A stretch of DNA of 22,759 bases from Deltaproteobacteria bacterium (GTDB lineage Bacteria; Desulfobacterota; DSM-4660; Desulfatiglandales; Desulfatiglandaceae). The DNA is taken from the NCBI GenBank assembly GCA_013349725.1, contig DUZB01000011.1, positions 1-22,759 on the forward strand. Reading direction: 5' to 3'. The notes under the pieces were generated by a model. It had not been told where the DNA came from. It saw only the letters and a list, made by a program, of their open reading frames with translations, and did no database searches. Shown here in pieces: positions 16,764-22,759 of the stretch. Every line of letters begins with the position of its first letter. The first letter of the stretch is position 1. Made by a program: the position numbers and the translations under genes.

Positions 16764-16792
16764 TTTAAATATGGTAGGAAGAATGGTATGAT
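16764..16792 (+). promoter_or_regulatory. Sigma70-type promoter for the DruA-like gene
   Basis: TTTAAA (16764-16769), a 17-base spacer and TATGAT (16787-16792) lie about 50 bases before the start codon. The predicted start of transcription is near 16799. Confidence 0.5.
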
Positions 16793-16842
16793 GAATGCTG
16801 CATTTTTTACGTTTCGGAACCGGTTAAAAGGAGGTAGATCTA

Positions 16843-17748
16843 TTGCCCGGCAGTAAAAAAACAGCTCTTGTTCAATGTGGCCGCGACATCACGACTGAGG
16901 AACTTGGCACAATCAGGGAAACGGTAGATATGTTCCCCAAACTGAGCAGGTCGGAACTGACGGCAACCATCTGTGAACATCTGGAATGGTTTGCTCCAAC
17001 GGGCGCCGGCAAACTGGATGCCTGCGCAAAACTTCTTGAAAAACTTGAGGATGAAGGGCTTCTGAAGCTTCCTGAAAAGATTGAAACACCAAAGAAAAAG
17101 CGAAAGCCCGTTGCGCATACAACACAAACCAGCCCCCGGCCGGACATGGTTTGCACGTTAAAGGAGTTGGGGACGGTAGATATCGAGATCGTGCAGGAGG
17201 ACACATCCAAGAAACTCTGGAATGAATATGTGTCTCGATACCATTACCTTGGATATAAGCACCCGTTTGGCACATATATTCGCTATTTTATTACATCCGA
17301 CCAAGGTATTCTGGGGTGCATCATGTTTTGTGGGGCAGCCAAATCCATGAAACTACGCGACAAATGGATTGGATGGACAACCAGACAGAAGGCAAGAAAC
17401 CAGGGGTGGGTCATTAACAACAACCGTTTTCTTATTTTGCCATGGGTTCAGGTCAAAAACCTGGCGAGCCATGTGCTTGGGAAGGTAAGCAGGCGCATCA
17501 AAAATGACTGGCTGGAGCAATGGGGATTTGAACCCGTGCTTATGGAAACGTTTGTGGACCCCCAGCTTTACGCCGGCAGTAGTTACAAAGCGGCCAATTG
17601 GCAATACCTGGGAATGACCACCGGTGAGGGCCTTCCTCGGAAAGGAAAGACCTATTCCACCACACCGAAAATGATTTTAGTCATGCCGCTGACAAAAAAT
17701 TTTCGAGAGATCCTTTGTTCCAGGGATCTTCAGGGCAGAATCCTGTAA
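16843..17748 (+). CDS. Orphan DruA-like protein (DUF4338)
   Basis: This 301-residue protein resembles the DUF4338 family, named for DruA of the Druantia anti-phage system. Recognisable blocks are YHYLGYKHPFG (133-143), NNNRFLILPWVQVKNLAS (192-209) and METFVDPQLYAGSSYKAANW (234-253). Residues 1-80 are helical and charged, followed by a Lys-rich hinge (83-88). The start is TTG at 16843, supported by a near-perfect AAAGGAGGT (16827-16835) eight bases upstream. No druB-E genes, helicase or transposase are adjacent, so a working Druantia system is not supported here. Its molecular activity is not evident from the sequence. Single DUF4338 genes are often scattered in genomes, and a link to mobile DNA is possible. 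The gene stands alone between a divergent peptidase and a transporter operon. Confidence 0.85.
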   Translation: MPGSKKTALVQCGRDITTEELGTIRETVDMFPKLSRSELTATICEHLEWFAPTGAGKLDACAKLLEKLEDEGLLKLPEKIETPKKKRKPVAHTTQTSPRPDMVCTLKELGTVDIEIVQEDTSKKLWNEYVSRYHYLGYKHPFGTYIRYFITSDQGILGCIMFCGAAKSMKLRDKWIGWTTRQKARNQGWVINNNRFLILPWVQVKNLASHVLGKVSRRIKNDWLEQWGFEPVLMETFVDPQLYAGSSYKAANWQYLGMTTGEGLPRKGKTYSTTPKMILVMPLTKNFREILCSRDLQGRIL

Positions 17749-17791
17749 CGTCCTATTCCAAAATCCGGTCACAGATGGGTACATTTAATGC

Positions 17792-17821
17792 TTGACCCTT
17801 CAAAACATTTTGGCATATATT
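17792..17821 (+). promoter_or_regulatory. Sigma70-type promoter for the TRAP operon
   Basis: TTGACC (17792-17797), an 18-base spacer and TATATT (17816-17821) precede the first TRAP gene. The predicted leader is about 48 bases. Confidence 0.55.
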
Positions 17822-17876
17822 TAACGTATTGCAATTTTTGCCTATTCTCAAGCCATGTGAATACAAGAGGATTCCA

Positions 17877-18407
17877 ATGAATGTGCTTAAAACGGTCTGC
17901 AATATCTTTGACGGCATAAACGAATGGGTCGGAAGGATTGTGGCCTGGATTACCCTGAGCCTGGTTCTGATCGTATTTTCAGATGTTGTCATGCGTTACC
18001 TCTTCAACACAAGTTTTGTCTTTGTCCAGGAGCTGGAATGGCATGTTTTCGGCTTCATCTTCTTAATGGGAGCGGGATATACCATGCTCCACGACGGCCA
18101 TGTACGGGTAGACGTCATCTATCAGGGCCTGAGTCCCAGAGGACAGGCCTGGATAAACCTCATCGGGGTTATTTTTTTCATGCTTCCGGGATGTATCATG
18201 GTCATTGTCACTTCCTGGAAATTTACGGCCAATTCCTGGATGATCATGGAGGGGTCCCCCGACCCCGGAGGAATTCCTTACCGATATATTCTAAAGGGAA
18301 CCATCACAGCGGGGTTCGTGCTTCTTTTCCTGCAGGGTATATCCATGGGTCTGCGCAGTCTCCTTCTCTTGACGGGAGTTGAAAAAACCCACGGAAGGGC
18401 CTCGTAA
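17877..18407 (+). CDS. TRAP transporter small membrane subunit (DctQ/FcbT2-like)
   Basis: The 176-residue inner-membrane protein is the small subunit of a tripartite ATP-independent periplasmic transporter. It has the expected four membrane helices (about 19-39, 54-73, 90-113, 139-161). Family features are SDVVMRYLFN (35-44), QELEWHVFGFIFLMGAGY (51-68) and GHVRVDV (74-80). The frame is open back to a TTG at 17829, but the ATG at 17877 follows AGAGGA by five bases and starts at the usual place. The stop overlaps the ATG of the large subunit (TAATG), indicating translational coupling. The length and the partner binding protein suggest the TakP/FcbT group, which moves 2-oxoacids or aromatic acids. 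Confidence 0.93.
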   Translation: MNVLKTVCNIFDGINEWVGRIVAWITLSLVLIVFSDVVMRYLFNTSFVFVQELEWHVFGFIFLMGAGYTMLHDGHVRVDVIYQGLSPRGQAWINLIGVIFFMLPGCIMVIVTSWKFTANSWMIMEGSPDPGGIPYRYILKGTITAGFVLLFLQGISMGLRSLLLLTGVEKTHGRAS

Positions 18408-19732
18408 TGGAATACCTGGCCGCATGGATGTTTCTGGCTCTCACCATCCTGCTGATGGCAGGTTTTCCGGTCGCCTTCACTCTCCTGGGGACCTCTCTTA
18501 TTTTCGGTCTCATCGGTTTTGGATGGTCTTTCTTCGATCTCCTGCCCCTGCGCATCTGGGGACGAATCACCAATGTCACCCTTATCGCCGTCCCCCTCTT
18601 TGTCTTCATGGGGGTCATGCTGGAACGTTCCGGGCTTGCGGAAGAATTGCTTGACACCATGGGCGTGCTCTTCGGCCGTCTCAAGGGAGGTCTGGCCGTA
18701 TCCGTGGTGGTTGTGGGCGCCCTGCTTGGGGCCTCCACCGGGATTGTGGGCGCCACAGTGGTCACCATGGGGCTCCTGGCGGTACCCACCATGATGCGCC
18801 GAAATTACCAAAAGGAATTAGCCACGGGGACCGTCGCCGCCTCCGGCACGCTGGGACAGATTATCCCACCCAGTATCGTGCTTGTCCTCATTGCCGATAT
18901 CGTGGGCGTATCCGTGGGAGAACTCTTCATGGGAGCTGTCCTGCCCGGGATGCTCCTGATGACCCTGTACATCCTGTACATCCTGATTGTAGCCAACCTG
19001 CGCCCGAAGATTGCACCGCCCATACCCCAGAAAGAACTTGATGCCATCTCCCGCAGGGAACTCCTGGTCCGGGTTTCACGCGCACTCGTCCCACCCCTTT
19101 TCCTGATGGTAGCTGTTCTTGGAAGTATTTTTGCCGGGATTGCTTCCCCCACGGAAGCTGCGGCCGTGGGTGCTGTAGGCGCCACGCTCTTGACCATCCT
19201 GAATCGAAAATTCAGTCTGGATATCCTGAAAAAAGTCATGACCAGCACCATGAACCTGACCTGTATGGTCTTTATCATCCTTTGTGGAGCAGCGGCTTTT
19301 GGACTTGTCTTCAGGGGGCTGGGCGGGGACGGCCTGGTCAGGCATTTCCTGGAATATATTGCAAGTGTGTCCAGCAAGAATATGGTGCTTTTTATCGTTA
19401 TGGCCCTGATTTTTTTCATCGGCTTTTTCCTCGATTTCATAGAAATCACGTTTATCCATGTCCCGGTACTGGCGCCCATCATGATTGAATTCGGTTTTGA
19501 TCCCGTATGGTTCTGCATCCTCTTAGCCGTTAACCTGCAGACCTCTTTCATGACGCCCCCTTTCGGTTTTTCCCTGTTCTATCTCAAGGCTGTCACGCCT
19601 CCCGAGATAAAAACCGGTCATATTTATCGAGGCATCATTCCCTTTGTGTGCGTGCAACTGATCGGGCTTTGCATCGTAATTTTCTGGCCCGAACTTGCCA
19701 CCTGGCTTCCAAAAGTTGTTTTTGGGGATTAA
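18407..19732 (+). CDS. TRAP transporter large permease subunit (DctM/FcbT3-like)
   Basis: The 441-residue inner-membrane protein is the translocating subunit, which couples solute import to the sodium or proton gradient. It is hydrophobic throughout, with about 12 membrane helices. Typical family segments are LMAGFPVAFTLLG, FVFMGVMLERSGLAEELL, GALLGASTGIVGATVV, SGTLGQIIPPSIVLVLI, FAGIASPTEAAAVGAVGA and TSFMTPPFGFSLFYLK. The TPPFG near the C-terminus and the IIPPS loop are hallmarks of the large subunit. The ATG overlaps the stop of the small-subunit gene by one base. The binding-protein gene follows 37 bases later. Length is normal and no defect was seen. Confidence 0.95.
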   Translation: MEYLAAWMFLALTILLMAGFPVAFTLLGTSLIFGLIGFGWSFFDLLPLRIWGRITNVTLIAVPLFVFMGVMLERSGLAEELLDTMGVLFGRLKGGLAVSVVVVGALLGASTGIVGATVVTMGLLAVPTMMRRNYQKELATGTVAASGTLGQIIPPSIVLVLIADIVGVSVGELFMGAVLPGMLLMTLYILYILIVANLRPKIAPPIPQKELDAISRRELLVRVSRALVPPLFLMVAVLGSIFAGIASPTEAAAVGAVGATLLTILNRKFSLDILKKVMTSTMNLTCMVFIILCGAAAFGLVFRGLGGDGLVRHFLEYIASVSSKNMVLFIVMALIFFIGFFLDFIEITFIHVPVLAPIMIEFGFDPVWFCILLAVNLQTSFMTPPFGFSLFYLKAVTPPEIKTGHIYRGIIPFVCVQLIGLCIVIFWPELATWLPKVVFGD

Positions 19733-19769
19733 CAATCCAAATATAAACACTTCAAACAAGGAGGTTGTT

Positions 19770-20867
19770 ATGGAAAGACGTGAGTTTCTGAAAAAGGCGG
19801 GCATTGGGGCCGCTGCAGTCGCTGCAACCGCGGTCAGTGCACCCGCAGTTCTGGCAAACAAGACCTATAATTGGAAAATGGTCACCACATGGCCGCCCAA
19901 GCTCCCCGTATTGCAGACCGGTTGTGAACGCCTGGCCAAACTGGTGGGGGAAATGTCCGGAGGAAGGCTGCAAATTCAAGTGTATGCCGCAGGGGAACTG
20001 ATCCCCCCAATGGGTATCTTTGATGCGGTTTCCGCCGGCACTGTCGAGGTAGGCAGCGGCGCCTCCTATTATTGGGCTGGAAAGACCCCCGCGGCCCAGT
20101 GGTTTTCTGCTGTGCCGTTCGGCATGAACGCCCAGGGGATGTCTGCATGGTTTCATGGCGGCGACGGTCTGAAGCTCTGGGAAGAGACCTACGCCCCGTT
20201 CAACCTGATCCCCAGACCGGGCGGGTCTACCGGTGTTCAGATGGGTGGATGGTTCAACAAAAAAATCAACAGCATTGAAGACTTCAAGGGCCTGAAGATG
20301 CGCATTCCCGGACTTGGCGGCAAAGTTCTGGCCAAAGCGGGGGCCACGGTGGTCCTGACCGCCGGAGGAGAGATATTCACGAACCTTGAGCGCGGAGTGA
20401 TTGATGCGACGGAATGGGTAGGACCGTTGCACGACAACAGGATGGGCTTCTACCAGGCAGCCAAGTATTACTACTACCCGGGCTGGCACGAACCGGGAAC
20501 CTACCTGGAGTATTTCTTTAACAAGAAGGCTTACGAGTCTTTGCCGAAAGACCTTCAGGCCATTTTGGATGCCGCCTGCATGGACAATGAGATCTGGTGC
20601 CTGGCCCAGTTTGATGCCCGCAACGGCGCCGCACTGGTGGAGTTAATTAAAAAACACCATGTCAAACTGCTTAAATTCCCTGACAGCGTAATGGATGCCC
20701 TTCGCAAACTGTCCAAAGAAGTCCTTGCTGAAGAGGCCGCCAAAGATGCCATGTCCACAAAAGTCGCCGCGGCTTTTGAGGCCTTCCAGAACCAGGTCGG
20801 CCCCTGGTACACGGTCTCTGAAAAGGCCTATTATGATGATATTTTTGGGAAATACTCACTTGATTAA
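19770..20867 (+). CDS. TRAP solute-binding protein, TakP-like, Tat-exported (DctP family)
   Basis: The 365-residue periplasmic protein captures the substrate for the TRAP membrane subunits. Residues 1-29 are a twin-arginine signal: RREFLKKAG, then an Ala-rich helix ending AVLA. The mature protein resembles the 2-oxoacid binder TakP: WKMVTTWPPKLP, SASYYWAGKTPAAQWF-like wording (GASYYWAGKTPAAQW), TGVQMGGWFNKKINS, DFKGLKMRIPGLGGKVL, IDATEWVGP and KYYYYPGWHEPGT. The TEWVGP and YYPGWHEPG blocks occur where TakP contacts ligand and sodium. The frame is open from 19695, but the ATG at 19770 has AAGGAGGT at 19758-19765 and starts the Tat signal. Expected ligands are 2-oxo or hydroxy acids or aromatic acids; which one cannot be read from sequence. 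Confidence 0.93.
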   Translation: MERREFLKKAGIGAAAVAATAVSAPAVLANKTYNWKMVTTWPPKLPVLQTGCERLAKLVGEMSGGRLQIQVYAAGELIPPMGIFDAVSAGTVEVGSGASYYWAGKTPAAQWFSAVPFGMNAQGMSAWFHGGDGLKLWEETYAPFNLIPRPGGSTGVQMGGWFNKKINSIEDFKGLKMRIPGLGGKVLAKAGATVVLTAGGEIFTNLERGVIDATEWVGPLHDNRMGFYQAAKYYYYPGWHEPGTYLEYFFNKKAYESLPKDLQAILDAACMDNEIWCLAQFDARNGAALVELIKKHHVKLLKFPDSVMDALRKLSKEVLAEEAAKDAMSTKVAAAFEAFQNQVGPWYTVSEKAYYDDIFGKYSLD

Positions 20868-20886
20868 AAGTTTCTGAAAACTGTAT

Positions 20887-20921
20887 CCCCCGGCCGGTCC
20901 TCTGTTCGAGGAGGTCGGGGG
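20887..20921 (+). terminator. Strong hairpin after the TRAP operon
   Basis: CCCCCGGCC-GG-TCCTC (20887-20902) pairs with GAGGA-GG-T-CGGGGG (20908-20921) around a five-base loop. This gives 14 pairs including one G-T pair, with a two-base bulge. It lies 20 bases after the binding-protein stop. No T tract follows, so it may be a weak terminator or an mRNA 3' stabiliser. Confidence 0.5.
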
Positions 20922-20999
20922 GAACATAATAAAGCCCCTTAACCCACCCCATTTATCCTTTCCCGGAGCGTATCCATTCCTGACTTCTATGCTTTTTGG

Positions 21000-21028
21000 T
21001 TGCGGCTGTGCCGCATTCAAGATATGAT
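21000..21028 (+). promoter_or_regulatory. Promoter with overlapping inverted repeat, reductase gene
   Basis: TTGCGG (21000-21005), a 17-base spacer and TATGAT (21023-21028) form a plausible sigma70 promoter about 29 bases before the start codon. A perfect inverted repeat TGCGGC-TGT-GCCGCA (21001-21015) covers the -35 and part of the spacer, as an operator would. Confidence 0.5.
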
Positions 21029-21056
21029 AGGCAAAAAAATATCAAGGAGCGAAACT

Positions 21057-22759
21057 ATGGATTTTCCTTATCTGTTTTCACCAATCACCATCAACGGGAT
21101 GACGATCAACAACCGCATCGTCATGACGGCAATGCATCTGGGGTATACGCCGACGGGGGAAGCAAACGATCGCCTCGTTGAATTCTACAGGCGGAGGGCC
21201 GAAGGCGGCGTCGGGTTCATTATTGTTGGAGGATGCATCATCGATGAGTTCGGCGGCATGCAAAGCATGATTTCGTTGAATGACGATCGTTTTATCCCGG
21301 GGCTGGCACGGCTGACCGAGGCCGTGAAAAGCAGTGGTGCAAAGATAGGCGCCCAGCTCTACCAGGCCGGGCGTTATGCACACTCTGCCATGATCGGCGG
21401 CCGTGAGCCGATTTCTTCTTCCGCCGTGCGTTCGAAGTTGACGGGGGAAACCCCGCGGGCCCTTGAGCTGGATGAAATCCCCGGCGTACAAGATAGATTT
21501 GCAGAGGCCGCTGTCCGCGCTCAAAAGGCCGGTTTTGATGCAGTTGAGATCCTTGGAAGCGCAGGGTATCTGATCAGTCAGTTCTTGTCCCCCATCACCA
21601 ACCTGCGGGAGGATGAATATGGAGGAGATCTGAAAAACCGCATGCGCTTCGGGCTTGAGACCGCCGGAAAAGTCAGAGCGGCTGTCGGGCCTGACTATCC
21701 TGTTCTCATGCGTCTTGCGGGCAACGATTTTATGGAAGGGGGGAATACCAACCGGGAATCTGCAAAATTTGCTGCAGAAGCGGAAAAGGCAGGCATCGAC
21801 ATGTTCGACATTACAGGGGGTTGGCATGAGACGCGGGTTCCCCAGCTTACCATGGGAGTACCCCGCAAAGCTTACCTCTATCTGGCACAGGGCATTAAGT
21901 CCGCTGTCTCCGTACCTGTCCTGGCCAGCAATCGAATCAACGATCCCCATGTGGGGGAACAGATCCTGCGTGACGGAGAAGCCGATCTAATAACGATGGC
22001 AAGAGGCCTGATTGCGGACCCTGACCTTCCGAAAAAGACCAGGGAAGGGAACACTGAAAAGATTTTCCATTGCATCGCCTGCAACCAGGGTTGTTTTGAT
22101 GAGGTTTTCAGACTGCAGCCGGTCACGTGCATGGTCAACCCGATGGCAGGAAAGGAGACAGAAAAACAATCTCTGCCCGCGAAAAAGTCTAAAAAGGTTC
22201 TTGTTGTTGGGGGCGGGCCCGCGGGGCTGAAGGCAGCCTGCACCGCAGCAGAAAGAGGACACCGGGTGACGCTCATTGAAAAAGACAATAAGCTGGGAGG
22301 GCAGCTTCTCCTGAACAGACTCATTCCCGGACGGGAAGAAATGCTGACAGCGGCCCGCGATCTTATAACCAACCTGAAAGCCCTGGATGTGGAAGTCCTG
22401 ACCGGGAAGGAAGCCGATCCCGAATTTATCCGGAAACTTTCCCCCGATGCGGCAATCATTGCTTCGGGCGCCAGGCCGATCATTCCTGAAATCCCCGGAA
22501 TGAATGGGGCAAATGTAATGCAGGCGTGGGAACTTCTTAAAGGGAAAAAAGGCGTTGGCAGAAAAATCGTTATCCTTGGAGGAAACGCCCTCGGACTTGA
22601 AACCGCCATATACCTGGCAACGATTGGAACCCTTCCCCCGGAGACACTTCACTTTCTCTGGACGAACAGAGCGGAGTCAATGGAAGCCTTGAACAGTTTG
22701 CTGAACCGGGGAATCAAAGACGTGACCGTCGTTGAAATGACCAAAAAAGCAGGAAAAGA
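21057..22759 (+). CDS. FadH-like NADH:flavin oxidoreductase / enoate reductase, partial at right edge
   Basis: The gene runs off the window; 567 codons are visible and no stop is reached. Residues 1-330 are an old-yellow-enzyme FMN barrel. Y171 (in GYLISQFLSP) and H257 (in GWHE) match the catalytic Tyr and His of 2,4-dienoyl-CoA reductase FadH. A 4Fe-4S motif C-x2-C-x3-C-x11-C follows (C339, C342, C346, C358). From 379 on is an FAD/NAD(P) dinucleotide-binding module (GGGPAG at 385-390), with a second Rossmann motif at 508-513 reading GGNALG, where the middle Gly of GxGxxG is Asn. It likely reduces an activated C=C bond using NAD(P)H. The ATG at 21057 has AAGGAG eight bases upstream. It could act on the acid imported by the TRAP system, though it seems separately transcribed. 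Confidence 0.92.
   Translation, partial: MDFPYLFSPITINGMTINNRIVMTAMHLGYTPTGEANDRLVEFYRRRAEGGVGFIIVGGCIIDEFGGMQSMISLNDDRFIPGLARLTEAVKSSGAKIGAQLYQAGRYAHSAMIGGREPISSSAVRSKLTGETPRALELDEIPGVQDRFAEAAVRAQKAGFDAVEILGSAGYLISQFLSPITNLREDEYGGDLKNRMRFGLETAGKVRAAVGPDYPVLMRLAGNDFMEGGNTNRESAKFAAEAEKAGIDMFDITGGWHETRVPQLTMGVPRKAYLYLAQGIKSAVSVPVLASNRINDPHVGEQILRDGEADLITMARGLIADPDLPKKTREGNTEKIFHCIACNQGCFDEVFRLQPVTCMVNPMAGKETEKQSLPAKKSKKVLVVGGGPAGLKAACTAAERGHRVTLIEKDNKLGGQLLLNRLIPGREEMLTAARDLITNLKALDVEVLTGKEADPEFIRKLSPDAAIIASGARPIIPEIPGMNGANVMQAWELLKGKKGVGRKIVILGGNALGLETAIYLATIGTLPPETLHFLWTNRAESMEALNSLLNRGIKDVTVVEMTKKAGK

Larger units (their letters stand above)
16537..16842. other. Divergent intergenic region between peptidase and DruA-like gene
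   Basis: This 306-base A+T-rich stretch has no supported gene. It holds a 9-bp perfect inverted repeat (16582-16616), a short palindrome CTCTATCATAGAG near 16658-16670, a small hairpin around 16685-16701 with a T-rich loop, and the promoter of the DruA-like gene. No convincing promoter for the peptidase was found on the minus strand. Confidence 0.7.

Noticed and set aside
16843..17748. A Druantia defence island
   Set aside because: Only a DruA-like gene is present. No helicase (DruE) or other partners are found on either side.
17811..17833. Sigma54 promoter before the TRAP operon (TGGCA ... TTGCA)
   Set aside because: The GG and GC elements are 17 bases apart instead of about 10. A sigma70 arrangement fits better.
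21078..21950. 290-codon open frame on the minus strand opposite the reductase
   Set aside because: It is antisense to the conserved FMN barrel; no recognisable domain, and Cys/His-rich random composition.

Overview
The window looks like a chromosomal segment of a Gram-negative deltaproteobacterium (Desulfobacterota, probably an anaerobe). This is inferred from three things: a Cache-receptor-rich chemosensory cluster, a TakP/FcbT-type TRAP transporter with a Tat-exported binding protein, and a FadH-like iron-sulfur flavoenzyme. No rRNA, tRNA or CRISPR array was seen. All named functions are read from motifs in the translated sequence; no database search was possible.

Layout. Bases 1-160 form a short element bounded by perfect 12-bp inverted repeats. 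Bases 193-15373, all on the minus strand, hold one large chemosensory operon. In transcription order it reads: dCache receptor, Cache3/Cache2 receptor, periplasmic solute-binding protein, third receptor, CheW, CheR with TPRs, a second CheW with a Cys-rich N-terminus, a CheA-receiver hybrid with three Hpt domains, CheB, and a response regulator with a nucleotide cyclase. A good sigma70-type promoter lies just upstream (15443-15471). A membrane-anchored gluzincin peptidase follows on the minus strand (15613-16536). An orphan DruA-like (DUF4338) gene is divergent from it (16843-17748). The plus strand then carries a TRAP operon, small and large membrane subunits followed by the binding protein (17877-20867), and a FadH-like reductase that runs off the right edge (21057-22759).

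How it works together. Order and family features of the chemosensory operon match the Wsp system of pseudomonads: WspA, B, C, D, E, F, R. The last gene is the surprise. Its receiver resembles that of the diguanylate cyclase WspR, but the GGDEF output is replaced by a class III nucleotide cyclase plus an unassigned C-terminal domain. The predicted pathway runs from periplasmic ligand or envelope signal, through receptors, the WspE-like kinase and phosphorylation of the cyclase receiver, to a cyclic nucleotide. The two purine-selecting positions are Glu and Gly, which points to cGMP rather than cAMP. The WspF-like methylesterase has a receiver with Glu in place of the phosphoacceptor Asp, so its feedback may not be phosphorylation-controlled.

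The right-hand part reads as a catabolic locus. A TRAP transporter of the 2-oxoacid/aromatic-acid group lies next to an enoate or dienoyl-CoA reductase. A strong hairpin and a separate promoter suggest the reductase is transcribed separately.
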